Notes under the pieces: model-generated
Databases searched by the model: none
What the model saw: only the letters and a program-made list of their open reading frames with translations
Told to the model about the DNA's origin: nothing
In this document: one piece after another, positions 45,101 to 53,434 of the stretch
Position numbering within the stretch: the stretch's first letter is position 1
Layout of the letters: every line of letters starts with the position of its first letter
Program-made: the position numbers and the translations under genes
Assembly (NCBI GenBank): GCA_964537555.1
Contig: CAZIAD010000002.1
Coordinates: 1-64,000, forward strand
DNA from: CAYRWR01 sp964537555
GTDB lineage: Bacteria; Spirochaetota; Brevinematia; Brevinematales; CAYRWR01
Length of the DNA stretch: 64,000 bases
Direction of reading: 5' to 3'

Positions 45101-45351
45101 ATATATTTGAGATGGAAGAGAACTCGGCTGTAGACTGGGATAATGTAAATTCTGTCAAACATCAGATTCAGGCATTATTATTCAACATGGCAGATGAAGC
45201 AATGTATAGTGCTAAAAGGCCTTTATGTAATAACTGCCGATTTTCAATACCTGAGAAAAAAGGAGTGAAAACAGAAACCTGTCCACGATGCGGCAGCACT
45301 GATATTAAAGAAGGCAGGAATAGAGTAGAATCCTTCAATCCTTTAGAATAA
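42145..45351 (+). CDS. Hybrid histidine kinase with jelly-roll/7TM sensor, REC, GGDEF and zinc ribbon
   Basis: 1068 residues. A signal peptide (ending FAQ), a galactose-binding-like jelly roll (about 25-180, with GWYRIHIRMP and ETYFNGVLIG), seven membrane helices (about 190-390, 7TMR-DISM style), coiled coil, HisKA with ISHDFRSPLT (His about 437), HATPase with GTGIGLAFSK, REC (SDINMPN, Asp about 762), GGDEF with YGGDEF (about 917) and the same CxxC...CxxC zinc ribbon at the end. From the coiled coil onward it is a paralogue of the CBM48 kinase, with a wholly different sensor half. It probably feeds the same response regulator. Confidence 0.88.
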   Translation: MKSVRHLFFLGLLISASHTLFAQDPVIDITNYNTPLDYQNKQVILIHAGDNPDFVHPDFDDNDWTVCSLPSNARKVLTNWIDIGWYRIHIRMPNQLPDRDIAIALGKIISVDETYFNGVLIGSNGTFTQPMIQAYTIKRVYRIPRSLIRPGQDNVIAVRIGGTYDGKSGSTEGMYSIRYFEDFLVNHYRRNMLLLALVIANIVIGLYFVLFFIRSPHEKDYLAFGSFILILAMYTFFRTDMKYAVPLNFNILKKIEYLLLFPIGAVFTAYINTYLHRKHNLFHFIFYGVTVFCMLFVLFTSDFQWWSNINKNLYQYVLIFAILDVFYILFKNFKKNDDVKKMIYAFLVLFVTVALDILESRGLIKTPLLMPYGTFIIIIANAMILAGRFKTYSENLEILVDERTREVKDRTLQLDQANKKLLKLDEVKNEFIANISHDFRSPLTVILNISDLALKQEYHNEVTRKDFEVIHKASFRLKNAIDKLLDIAKMDAQGVKLHISNIPLNAFLGDILEFYRGSLFSSGVRILSNFPDHDPEDFYSDAEKLEEIMDNILSNAIKFVDPQTGVITVELLDHDQSVKIIIQDNGIGISPDKLESIFNRFEQAQSAKDSIYKGTGIGLAFSKQLVNHLKGKIYAQSEGEGQGSSFIIELQKGKEMFHPDDFHAPVSAKQKSNNYRNILENDMEDRLAKKGVSSFIKDLNQDGEYTHIKALILIIDDDPNIRNIVMKYLQKQGFINFVMANDGKEGLEAVYNYNPDLIISDINMPNMRGDQFQDELLSNPSYHQIPIVFLSAVADHKIKTERREKGASAYLQKPIDEKELIITVNQFLKNYFKYLKVFNLATVDQLSRLNNKRELMNRFTRELSTRVFRNLSLILFDIDNFKDINDEYGHHCGDLVIEYIGRQISKKLRKHDISGRYGGDEFLIILPNTDLKQAMIAADELRIMIAEGYIEFEGNKINVSISSGLASLIDHAPYIEDKLQIDSIKNIFEMEENSAVDWDNVNSVKHQIQALLFNMADEAMYSAKRPLCNNCRFSIPEKKGVKTETCPRCGSTDIKEGRNRVESFNPLE

Positions 45352-45406
45352 TGAAGAGTTTTTCCATAGAAGGTGAATAGCAGATATTTTGTGTATACAA
45401 CGGGTT

Positions 45407-46024
45407 CTAATACTTCACCCTAAAGGCAGCCTTTGCCCCGGATGGAATAGTATCAATAGGCTCAAAGCCGTATTTCGAAGCCTTAAGCTTATCCTTTACG
45501 CTATCTGTTACCAGGATCTCCCCGGCGGTGGCGGTGTCTTCGCCCAGTTTGGAAGCGGCATTGACCTCGGCACCGAACACATCATGGTCCCCGATCTTGA
45601 GGACCTTGCCGTAACCGATGCCCACACAGAGCAGGACCTTTTCTTCATCGATCCTGTCTTTATTATACTTCTGCAATATCTTCTGCATGGTGACTGCCGC
45701 CTGTATGGCCTGGCCCGGTTTGCGGAACAGGATGAGGAAGCTGTCTCCTTCGGTCTTCATGAGTATACCCTCATTGTCATCTATGACAGGCAGGAGGAGG
45801 CGCTTGGACTCATAGATGGTCTGCAAAAAGTGGATGATGCCGAACTGGGCCACCCCCCGGGAAAAGCCGGACAGGTCGGTAAACATGACCGACCATTTTT
45901 CTCCAAAAAGGTTCCAGATACGCTGATCGATGGCTGCTTTGTCGGCTTTGGGCTTGACTCTCTCCGCCAGGAGTTTTTCCAGCCTCGCCTCTGAAGCACT
46001 GTTTAAAAAGTTATAATTGAGCAT
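45407..46024 (-). CDS. Class III adenylate/guanylate cyclase-like protein
   Basis: A 205-residue single-domain cyclase homologue. FTDLSGF carries the first metal Asp, MKTEGDSFLILF the base-binding Lys and second metal Asp, and VFGAEVNAASKLGE the Asn of the transition-state pair. The usual Arg four residues after that Asn is Lys here, so catalysis may be weak or lost. It has no sensor or membrane part. It is the last gene of a minus-strand group with a ferritin-like protein. It may make cAMP or act as a regulatory pseudo-cyclase. Confidence 0.8.
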   Translation of the reverse strand: MLNYNFLNSASEARLEKLLAERVKPKADKAAIDQRIWNLFGEKWSVMFTDLSGFSRGVAQFGIIHFLQTIYESKRLLLPVIDDNEGILMKTEGDSFLILFRKPGQAIQAAVTMQKILQKYNKDRIDEEKVLLCVGIGYGKVLKIGDHDVFGAEVNAASKLGEDTATAGEILVTDSVKDKLKASKYGFEPIDTIPSGAKAAFRVKY

Positions 46025-46034
46025 ACTATTCTCC

Positions 46035-46523
46035 TTAGAAACCCTTGGCTTTGCGGTACTGCACCAGTCTGAGAAAGTGACGCCTTTCCTCGTCTATGAT
46101 CTCGTCGATGAGATATCTTTCTTTCTGTATGACCGAGTCTTTGATCTCCTGGTAGTATAAGATATGATCCAGTTCCATACTGATGGCCATCTCAAATATT
46201 GACTCTATTCCCCGGAGCTGTCGCAGCTTTTCCTGGATAGTCTCGGGATCATAGATCATATTTTTAACATAAAACAGCAGTACCTGGATATGATCTCCCA
46301 GAGCCTGATTATCCAGGATCTCAGTCTGATCAGACAATTTCTTCCAGAATATAGAACGGTGTTTTTCTTCTTCTTTAGCTAAAAACTCGAAAAGATTAAT
46401 AGCATCCGGGTCTTTGAGCTTATTGGACAGCTGGGCATAAAGTTTGGCATTCATTGCCTCCATATCCATAGCGGTCATGAGGAGTTCTCTTCCTGTGACA
46501 CTGGGCATTCCATCTACGGCCAT
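46035..46523 (-). CDS. Ferritin-like/rubrerythrin-type protein
   Basis: The start is taken as ATG at 46523 behind GGGGTGG. 162 residues, all helical, with metal-ligand ExxH-type motifs KEEEKHRS (about 51-58) and DEERRHF (about 144-150), plus Glu at about 23 and 114. This is the four-helix ferritin-like di-iron fold without a rubredoxin tail. Likely role: iron or peroxide handling. It lies 10 bases upstream of the cyclase-like gene. Confidence 0.75.
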   Translation of the reverse strand: MAVDGMPSVTGRELLMTAMDMEAMNAKLYAQLSNKLKDPDAINLFEFLAKEEEKHRSIFWKKLSDQTEILDNQALGDHIQVLLFYVKNMIYDPETIQEKLRQLRGIESIFEMAISMELDHILYYQEIKDSVIQKERYLIDEIIDEERRHFLRLVQYRKAKGF

Positions 46524-46611
46524 CAATCCACCCCAAAAATTTTTAGTTAATAAGAGATATCATAGAAGACAGGCACATTAATGTCAATAGCGAAACATAT
46601 TTGACTCTGGT

Positions 46612-46998
46612 TTATTGTGCTTTCAGGAGCGCGGATTCGATGGCTTTCAGTATGATTTTTTGGGGAGCGGAATCCGGCATGAGATTGGTGATGTCCAGAG
46701 TCTGATTTTCCAGCACCTGGGCAAATATCAGAGATGCAGCAGCAGGATCACTGTTTCCGGCATCTTTTAGAATAATGCCGTTAAGTCTCCGGCCCCTGAT
46801 CGTGATCTCGACAGATGAGCTCACATTCTTAAAGCTGTATTCCCCGCTGTACATTCCATCCTTGAGACGGCTAAAGTCTATTGCACTGACTTTGATAGCT
46901 CTGATCTGGGCTTTCTCCGAAAAAAAGCTGACAGCATAGAACGTCACCAGGCCCATTACCAGAGATAGCAGGTACATGCCTATTCTTTGCCGGTTCAT
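46612..46998 (-). CDS. Membrane-anchored FMN-binding-domain-like protein lacking the FMN motif
   Basis: 128 residues: an N-terminal helix (about 7-27), then a domain whose start, KDGMYSGEYSFKNVSSSVEITI, and end, KAIESALLKAQ, match the FMN-binding domain of RnfG/NqrC-type proteins. The usual SGAT(S/T)S flavin-attachment motif reads DSAPQK here, so covalent FMN is unlikely. The start overlaps the stop of the upstream STAS-like gene. Confidence 0.6.
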   Translation of the reverse strand: MNRQRIGMYLLSLVMGLVTFYAVSFFSEKAQIRAIKVSAIDFSRLKDGMYSGEYSFKNVSSSVEITIRGRRLNGIILKDAGNSDPAAASLIFAQVLENQTLDITNLMPDSAPQKIILKAIESALLKAQ

Positions 46999-47390
46999 AT
47001 CTTCTCCCGGCCCAACAGCCAGGTGATGGCCTGAGACTCATCATCGGTAATTCCAATATTGACGCCGCTTCTTTCTATTACTTTTTTCACTTTTCCTGAG
47101 TCCTGATCTTTGGCCAGATTGCCCAGATACACTACCTTAATAGTTTCTCTTTGCTTGGGAAACAGATCCTTTATGACATTGGTGATAAATAGAAAATAAT
47201 CCAGTCTCTGGATCAGGTTGATTTTTCCTGTCTGATCCCGGTAATCTACCAGTATGGACCGGGTATCATTTTTATAGCAGGTATCCAGAACTTCATAGAG
47301 TGCCTTTTTTGACTTTTCGTGATCATATTTGCCCACTGCTCTTACATATACATGATCAGCCTTTAATTCGATGTTTACTTCATAGGGCAT
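46995..47390 (-). CDS. STAS/SpoIIAA-like protein (second copy)
   Basis: 131 residues with an alternating strand-helix pattern of SpoIIAA-like/STAS domains (VRAVGKYDHEKSKKALYEVLD, then SILVDYRDQTG at the usual phospho-site loop). Paralogous to the next gene upstream with a one-base overlap. There is no clear conserved Ser at the phosphorylation site. It may be a non-phosphorylated partner-binding module. Confidence 0.6.
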   Translation of the reverse strand: MPYEVNIELKADHVYVRAVGKYDHEKSKKALYEVLDTCYKNDTRSILVDYRDQTGKINLIQRLDYFLFITNVIKDLFPKQRETIKVVYLGNLAKDQDSGKVKKVIERSGVNIGITDDESQAITWLLGREKI

Positions 47391-47776
47391 TATATACTAT
47401 CCTTTTCTATCCACTGGATTGCTTCTTCCATGTTATCAGTACTCATAATATTTACTCCGCTCTGCTGTACTACCTGGGGAGTGTACACATCTCCCTCGGG
47501 GCGGGGGCCTACATAAGCCAGCCTGATATCATCCAGTAGATGACTGAAGTGCTGTTTGATCCCTCCTACCAGAAACAGGACATATTCATACCGGTCCATC
47601 AGATCCAGGCTCCCTTTGACCTCACGCACATCGTTTAATACCCGGGCTATCTGGTTCTTATGGCAAATATCGATAACCTTAAATATTTCCTGCTTAGCCT
47701 GCTCCAGTTCAAATTCACCCTGAGCCGTGACCATGACAAATCTCTCTTTCACTTCGATTGTTAATGCTACTGCCAT
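47390..47776 (-). CDS. STAS/SpoIIAA-like protein (first copy)
   Basis: 128 residues, the same fold pattern (VTAQGEFELEQAKQEIFKVID, RVLNDVREVKGS, RLAYVGPRPEG). First gene of the tightly packed minus-strand run 47776 to 46612; ribosome site AAGG before the ATG. Two tandem STAS-like genes followed by a membrane FMN-like gene suggest a small membrane-linked complex, but no function can be stated. Confidence 0.6.
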   Translation of the reverse strand: MAVALTIEVKERFVMVTAQGEFELEQAKQEIFKVIDICHKNQIARVLNDVREVKGSLDLMDRYEYVLFLVGGIKQHFSHLLDDIRLAYVGPRPEGDVYTPQVVQQSGVNIMSTDNMEEAIQWIEKDSI

Positions 47777-48020
47777 TTTTAAATACCTTCCAGTTTTTTA
47801 ATTTTTAGCTATAATCTTTGTTCAGGAGTACAGATTACCGAAGCATCACAGGATGAAAAAATACTGCGCAGGTATAAAAAAGGACAGCAACTGATTGTAA
47901 GCAGATTGCATCCCATATAAGAATGTATGGCAGTATACACATCATCAAGGACATACCATAACCCTTATATGAATCACATAATCTTAAAGCAGATTGCCAA
48001 AAAGATAAAGTCAAAAATGA

Positions 48021-48638
48021 TTAACTACTCACCGTACCGGTAAGCGCCTGTTCCATATGGGGTATCACCATTTTATCCACAAAAAACTTATGGACCGCAC
48101 TGGATTCAGATAACTCCGGGTGAAAGGTGGACACCAGGATATTTCCCTGTCTGGCCATGACCGGATCACCGGATTGAGTAGAGATTAGTACTTCTACTCC
48201 ATGCCCTACCCTGGTGATAAGCGGAGCCCGGATAAAGATCCCGGGTACCTTCACATTCAGCTCCCCGAAGGTGAGTCTTTCTTCAAAACTGTCTACCTGC
48301 CGCCCATAGGCATTACGGTGTACAGAGATATCTATCAGTCCCAGAGGGGTGTTGTCCAGCCGGTCCGCGTCTTTGGCCAGTACAATAGACCCGGCACAGG
48401 TGCCGTACATAGGCAATCCATCATGCCCCAGACTAAGTACCAGGTCATAGAGATCGTATATCTTTAAGAGCTTCAGTACCGTAGTACTTTCTCCACCCGG
48501 CAGGATCAGGGCATCGATCCCTTCCATGTCCCGGGGTAAGCGTACATCACGGGTAGCGATCTTCAGCTTTTGTAAAGTCTCCCGATGCTCCTGGAAATCC
48601 CCCTGCAGGGCCAGAAGTCCGATGAGAGGCTTTTTCAT
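48021..48638 (-). CDS. pdxT: Pyridoxal 5'-phosphate synthase glutaminase subunit
   Basis: 205 residues. The class I glutaminase site is intact: GGESTT oxyanion region, the nucleophile Cys in YGTCAGSI (about residue 80), and the His/Glu pair in TFHPELSE (about 175). It supplies ammonia to PdxS for the DXP-independent route to vitamin B6. It overlaps the pdxS stop by one base (TAATG). Confidence 0.95.
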   Translation of the reverse strand: MKKPLIGLLALQGDFQEHRETLQKLKIATRDVRLPRDMEGIDALILPGGESTTVLKLLKIYDLYDLVLSLGHDGLPMYGTCAGSIVLAKDADRLDNTPLGLIDISVHRNAYGRQVDSFEERLTFGELNVKVPGIFIRAPLITRVGHGVEVLISTQSGDPVMARQGNILVSTFHPELSESSAVHKFFVDKMVIPHMEQALTGTVSS

Positions 48639-49525
48639 TACCAGCCTCTGCGGGCTAACTGCTCGCCTTCACTCAGGGTAGACATCTCCAGTCCGGGCAT
48701 AGCCCCAAAACCGCCCACTTCTGCGGATACTTCAGCCAGGATCTCAGGATTATTGAAATGAGTTGTAGCTTTTACAATAGCGCGGGCCATCTTGGCGGGA
48801 TCCTGTGACTTAAAGATCCCTGATCCCACAAACACTCCATCCGCACCGAGCTGCATCATGAGAGCCGCATCAGCGGGAGTAGCGATACCACCGGCAGAGA
48901 AGTTGACTACGGGGAGGCGTTTTTTAGTGGCTACATATTCCACCAGGTCATAGGGTGCACCCAGATTTTTAGCTTCGGTCATCAGTTCTTCTTTACACAT
49001 ATTAGACAGCTTTCTTACTTCATCCATAATGGTGCGCATGTGCCGTACTGCTTCCACGATATTTCCGGTACCGGCTTCTCCTTTGGTACGGACAAAAGCT
49101 GCCCCTTCACCGATGCGTCTGAGGGCCTCACCCAGGTTACGGGCACCGCATACAAAAGGTACGTCATAGTCATGCTTAAAGATATGATGCTCTTCATCTG
49201 CGGGAGTGAGTACTTCACTCTCATCGATATAGTCTACGCCGATGTACTGCAGGATCTGCGCTTCTGCAAAGTGCCCGATGCGAGCCTTGGCCATTACGGG
49301 GATGGATACTGCTTCTATGATCTCTTTGATCAGCGTGACTGAGCTCATACGAGCTACTCCGCCGTCTCTGCGGATATCAGCCGGCACTCTTTCCAGGGCC
49401 ATAACAGATACAGCTCCTGCTTCCTGAGCAATCACGGCCTGCTCGGCATTGACCACATCCATGATGACTCCGCCTTTCAGGTTCTGAGCCAGTCCGACTT
49501 TATTGCGATAGGTTGATTTAGCCAT
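48638..49525 (-). CDS. pdxS: Pyridoxal 5'-phosphate synthase lyase subunit
   Basis: The start is ATG at 49525 behind AAGGAG; the frame runs open upstream but without a site. 295 residues, the normal length. [20 protein letters not shown], the substrate-binding Lys in [10 protein letters not shown] (about 80) and the phosphate-binding [19 protein letters not shown] are all present. PdxS condenses ribose 5-phosphate, glyceraldehyde 3-phosphate and ammonia from PdxT into PLP. Confidence 0.96.
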   Translation of the reverse strand: MAKSTYRNKVGLAQNLKGGVIMDVVNAEQAVIAQEAGAVSVMALERVPADIRRDGGVARMSSVTLIKEIIEAVSIPVMAKARIGHFAEAQILQYIGVDYIDESEVLTPADEEHHIFKHDYDVPFVCGARNLGEALRRIGEGAAFVRTKGEAGTGNIVEAVRHMRTIMDEVRKLSNMCKEELMTEAKNLGAPYDLVEYVATKKRLPVVNFSAGGIATPADAALMMQLGADGVFVGSGIFKSQDPAKMARAIVKATTHFNNPEILAEVSAEVGGFGAMPGLEMSTLSEGEQLARRGW

Positions 49526-49711
49526 TATTTTCTCCTTGAAATTCAAATGCCCGATATTATACAGTATTTTCCCAATAATATAAAGAAATATCAGGGAATT
49601 AGGCAAGGATTTACCCCATTTTTAAGTTTTTTTCGGGTTTTTAAGGTTTTAGCAAATCTAGTAGTTTACTAGTGAATCTTGAATTCCGATAAGAAAAGCA
49701 AGGGGGTAAGA

Positions 49712-50206
49712 ATGTACAGATATTTAGTTTTAATAATGCTTTTACCACTGGCCGTATCGGCCCAGTTAAAAGATGAATTCCTGGAACCGGCCCCTCAGCA
49801 CCACCTGGTACTCAATACCGTGGTACTGCATGAAAATGACAGCACTTTCCAGAGTGGGTTCCGGCCCATAAATGCGGTAGAAAGCCTGGGCTCTCAGGGT
49901 ATAGGAAAGCTCAGCCTCTATACCAGCTACATCAGCACCAATAATAAAGATGCGGGAGAACATGTTCAAAGGATAGAGCTGTATTCACCGGGAAAGAAAA
50001 AACTGGTATATAAGGCCGGAAAAAAATTTAATGTGAAGGACGCTTCTCCCTCCAAGGGTAAATTTCAGAGAGGATACCTGGAGCATACCGTGATCTTTCC
50101 CCAGCTATCTCATGCCGACCCCAAAAATTTCGGGATTTATATTATCTCCATTTATCTGGATGACCGATGGATGAGAGATTTTCTGGTACCGGTATTTGCC
50201 TGGTGA
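49712..50206 (+). CDS. Secreted hypothetical protein (164 aa)
   Basis: The start is ATG at 49712 behind AAGGGGG; a TTG 33 bases upstream has none. A cleavable signal (MYRYLVLIMLLPLAVSA) is followed by a beta-rich domain of about 145 residues with no cysteines. No family recognised. It is convergent with the thioesterase gene, with four bases between the stops. Probably a periplasmic protein. Confidence 0.6.
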   Translation: MYRYLVLIMLLPLAVSAQLKDEFLEPAPQHHLVLNTVVLHENDSTFQSGFRPINAVESLGSQGIGKLSLYTSYISTNNKDAGEHVQRIELYSPGKKKLVYKAGKKFNVKDASPSKGKFQRGYLEHTVIFPQLSHADPKNFGIYIISIYLDDRWMRDFLVPVFAW

Positions 50207-50210
50207 CCCT

Positions 50211-50975
50211 CTAGATATGACGGGCGAAATCTTCAAACAGTATATGTGCTGTGCATAAAGTCTTTCTGGTTTCCAAATTATATATTTCTATGATATATTC
50301 ACAGACCGCTTTTCTATAAGTCCTGATTTCAATGATTTCATCTTTTTTCCCTTCAGCCTGATATTCTATCTGGAATTCTTTTATTCTGTGCTGCGCCAGA
50401 AAATCTACCGGAAAACTATCTGTGATCCATTCGATATACCTGGAATTATTAACATGATTGTTACTATCCAGGTCACTGTACGAAATCACCCTCTGCTGTG
50501 TAGTACTGGCAGTAGGGGGCATTGACAGTTTGCTGAAGTCCAGAATGGAATGAAGTAATTCCACCTGCGGTATGTTATCTATCACTTTATGGATCCGCTG
50601 GGGCCTCTTACTTTCCTGGTGTACCAGTATCCATGAGCTGGTAGCTTCAGCTATAATGTTTTTATGGTGATTCCATACCTGAAAATTTCTGATGGTGGTT
50701 AAGCCTGCGATCCCCTGGGGGGCAGTACATACTTTTATCTGATGGCCTAAACGGGGAAAGTCCTGAAATCGAAGCTTCACCTTATGAATAAGCCAGGTAT
50801 GCCCCAGAGAGACCGCTTTATCCTGGCCATGACCCAGCATACCGGAATGAGTATCTGCCAGCTCTTCAAAAATGTTAAATAAGGCGTTGATTTTGAGGTG
50901 CTTTTTAAAATCTGCCTGAAAAGGCTTTATCTCATAATTCTTTCTTAATATTTTTCTAATAGTGGGAGCCATCAT
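50211..50975 (-). CDS. Acyl-ACP thioesterase
   Basis: A 254-residue double hot-dog protein of the bacterial FatA/FatB-like family. DLDSNNHVNNSRYIEW (about 168-183) holds the Asn-His pair seen in these enzymes, and ADTHSGMLGHG and TWLIHKVKLRF in the first hot-dog are typical. It releases fatty acids from acyl carrier protein. Alone on its strand; a pair of ATGs at the start makes it uncertain by one residue. Confidence 0.85.
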   Translation of the reverse strand: MMAPTIRKILRKNYEIKPFQADFKKHLKINALFNIFEELADTHSGMLGHGQDKAVSLGHTWLIHKVKLRFQDFPRLGHQIKVCTAPQGIAGLTTIRNFQVWNHHKNIIAEATSSWILVHQESKRPQRIHKVIDNIPQVELLHSILDFSKLSMPPTASTTQQRVISYSDLDSNNHVNNSRYIEWITDSFPVDFLAQHRIKEFQIEYQAEGKKDEIIEIRTYRKAVCEYIIEIYNLETRKTLCTAHILFEDFARHI

Positions 50976-51153
50976 CTCTTACCTTAATTTTGAGTATCAT
51001 GATTTTAATAGCTAAAAGGTGTTTTGTCAAAATTAAAGTTTTTCACTGACATCGTCGGGACATTCATTAATATTTCATAACTATTAAAAACGCATCTGTA
51101 AAATATTTAAAATTTATGTGCGGTAACGTTTACTTCAGCCAGAGTGAAACCCT

Positions 51154-51990
51154 CTAATCATACAAGCTTACGAAAAAATTTCCACTGTTATTAGTGTCGG
51201 GCCTGATCAAAACATAGAATTTTTTATTATAGGAAAAATCTCTTTCTTTCATTGCAATGTCATGAGCCGTATAGGCAGTCTTTTTGTATATATCCAGGCC
51301 ATAGAGGCGAGCTATATCTCCCATATAATACTCTGAGTTATAGTACTCCGCTTCCTTACCCCAGCCCTGTTTTTTAAAATAGGCCAGGCGTTCTGATTCG
51401 GTCAGGCCCATTTCCAGATCCACAAATGACTGGCAATACAGCAGGCCCCCATTCCAGAACAAGGAATACACCCCTCCGTATACCTCAGTGGAGAAAATCA
51501 TAGTAAGATTGGTCCCTCTATGTTCATATACCGCGGTATCCACCAGGCCTTCTGCGAAATAGGTGATGGCCCAGAGGTTGGTATGAGGTGCTATATTGAT
51601 ACTGGATATACCTGAAAAAACATGTTCGACTCTGGCATCTATGTCCAGGATCTGCCGGGGCCGAATCCTGTACTCCAGTAGGGTAAAACTATAATCTTCA
51701 TGAGGACGGGTCATTAAAAAGGACTGATCATCCTCCATCCAGTCAAAGGCTGTGACCCGATAAGGCAGGGACAGAGTCTTTTTAATCCTGGCATTAGCAG
51801 TATTTATCAGGCTGATCTTAAAAGCCTCATTTTGATCGGTATACAGTATGGCCAGAGTACGGGAATCCTTGGACCACTTGTAATCAATCATCTCTCCCTG
51901 GAAGAGAAGACGGCGTTTTAATTTCATATCCTGAGAGAATAATAGCATCCCGGGAAGCACCATCAGGAGGAGGCATAAGATTTTTCGCAT
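51154..51990 (-). CDS. Secreted hypothetical protein with beta-propeller-like repeats
   Basis: 278 residues, signal peptide ending LFSQ, then repeating segments such as DYKWSKDSRTLAILYTD and AFDWMEDDQSFLMTRP that look like TolB/WD40-type blades. Too short for a full seven-bladed propeller. The last 60 residues are not repeat-like. No partner is seen nearby; function unknown. Confidence 0.55.
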   Translation of the reverse strand: MRKILCLLLMVLPGMLLFSQDMKLKRRLLFQGEMIDYKWSKDSRTLAILYTDQNEAFKISLINTANARIKKTLSLPYRVTAFDWMEDDQSFLMTRPHEDYSFTLLEYRIRPRQILDIDARVEHVFSGISSINIAPHTNLWAITYFAEGLVDTAVYEHRGTNLTMIFSTEVYGGVYSLFWNGGLLYCQSFVDLEMGLTESERLAYFKKQGWGKEAEYYNSEYYMGDIARLYGLDIYKKTAYTAHDIAMKERDFSYNKKFYVLIRPDTNNSGNFFVSLYD

Positions 51991-52142
51991 TCCAGGTCCT
52001 TAATCTCATAATATTTTCAAACCCAATATAACCTATCTGTACTTATAATACCGCTCATTTCATAATTAAACAAGTATTATTTTTCCTGATAATGAAACAC
52101 TGGCTACCTTTAATTTCAGCACCTGGAAAGTTAATCTGGTCT

Positions 52143-52553
52143 TCAGATCTCATCAAGGTTCATATAGAGGGTCCGGTTAAACTCCCGGAATCCCTGGTCA
52201 GGCCAGAAACTACTGGACATGGGGTTGGAAGGGATGATCTGAAGACGGATATGCTGAACACCCTGTTTTCTGATCCAGGCTTTCATCTCCCCGAATAGTG
52301 CAGTACCTATACCCTGTCTGCGGCAGTGAGGCCTAATAGCCAGGTCAAGGATATGGGCATATCTTTCTATTGTAAAAATGGGAGGCTGTGATTCGATGGC
52401 AGCCAGGCAATATCCCAGTATCTCCCCTTTCTTTTCGGCCAGAATGAGATGAAAGGATTCATTATCCAGGTCATCCAGAAGCCACTGCCTGTGGTGCTCC
52501 CGGGCGTCAGGACTGAGTGCCAGGTGGGGCTCCAGGTCTATGTGCAGCTGCAT
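52143..52553 (-). CDS. GNAT N-acetyltransferase, start unclear
   Basis: 136 residues from the first ATG at 52553. The acetyl-CoA loop RRQGIGTALF (about 78) and IPSNPMSSSFWPDQGF near the C-terminus mark the GNAT fold. The frame stays open and GNAT-like for 19 more codons upstream (IRLVNKNDIDTLEEIWEEF) up to ATA at 52608-52610, right after an in-frame TAG, with no ATG, GTG or TTG there. GGAGAGGG stands a few bases before. Either the start is a rare codon or the original start was lost. Confidence 0.75.
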   Translation of the reverse strand: MQLHIDLEPHLALSPDAREHHRQWLLDDLDNESFHLILAEKKGEILGYCLAAIESQPPIFTIERYAHILDLAIRPHCRRQGIGTALFGEMKAWIRKQGVQHIRLQIIPSNPMSSSFWPDQGFREFNRTLYMNLDEI

Positions 52554-52627
52554 GAACTCTTCCCAGATCTCTTCCAGTGTGTCGATATCGTTTTTATTGA
52601 CCAGTCTTATCTACACATCCCTCTCCT

Positions 52628-53371
52628 CTATCCTTCGATAGTCACAGGGTAGGATTGTTTGAGAGCCTCTACCCGCTTGATTTCCTGTTCTATGACTGCC
52701 TTTTCTTCGGCCCCCAGGATCTTGCTCTGGACTGCGATCTCCTGGAGCAGGTTTTTATGCCGGATCTGTAATATACGGTACTCCATCCATGTCATGTACT
52801 GACTATTATTAGCCTGATAGGGGGACAGCTCGAATTTATCAAAGCTCATGGTGAACTCTTTGGGATAGGTCTTGAGAATATCCGAAACGGCGTAAATGGA
52901 GTCATTCCTGAGCTGTATCATGAGCTCCAGCTGATTGACACTGGCAGAATTGCCGCTGTACTGAGAGGACATCCATACCCCGCCCGACAGCTTCTTTCCC
53001 ATAGCCATACCATCGATGTAGAGCTGCATCATGACAGCTTCCAGGTAATTAGCATAGGGATGTTTCCCGGTATCAAAGCTCAGCTGCAATAGATCCGCTT
53101 TTACCGATTCTATAGACAGTTTCAGATCAGAGGGCATAGTAAAGGCTACACTGCCCTCCCCGGCAACAAGCTGAAAATGCGAGGCACAATATTTTCCCAT
53201 TAAACCGGGATGGGACAGTATCCTCAGAGTAGACCCGGTACCAAAAGAATGGAGGAGCTCCAGGGCCAGGCTTTCACTTTCGGCTATTTTCCGGTTATCC
53301 ATGCGGTAGAGGCCGGTAGGGAGCAGTACCAGATTGTCACTTACGCTCTTTAGTTCTGTCTTTAATGACAT
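52628..53371 (-). CDS. Hypothetical protein (247 aa)
   Basis: A soluble protein with no signal or membrane segment. The N-terminal part is beta-rich; the last 60 residues are charged helix with coiled-coil tendency (LLQEIAVQSKILGAEEKAVIEQ region). No family recognised. It lies just downstream of the aspS terminator on the same strand. Confidence 0.6.
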   Translation of the reverse strand: MSLKTELKSVSDNLVLLPTGLYRMDNRKIAESESLALELLHSFGTGSTLRILSHPGLMGKYCASHFQLVAGEGSVAFTMPSDLKLSIESVKADLLQLSFDTGKHPYANYLEAVMMQLYIDGMAMGKKLSGGVWMSSQYSGNSASVNQLELMIQLRNDSIYAVSDILKTYPKEFTMSFDKFELSPYQANNSQYMTWMEYRILQIRHKNLLQEIAVQSKILGAEEKAVIEQEIKRVEALKQSYPVTIEG

Positions 53372-53387
53372 ATTTTATCCTTAAATA

Positions 53388-53413
53388 AAAAGAGGGAAGT
53401 ATACACTTCCCTC
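53388..53413 (-). terminator. Rho-independent terminator of aspS
   Basis: On the minus strand GAGGGAAGT pairs with ACTTCCCTC over a four-base loop and is followed by TTTTTATTT. Confidence 0.85.
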
Positions 53414-53434
53414 CTGCTTCATCATTTCACTGTA

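Noticed and set aside
45389..45994. 201-codon plus-strand frame opposite the cyclase-like gene
   Set aside because: The minus-strand frame has the cyclase motifs and a ribosome site; the plus frame has neither.
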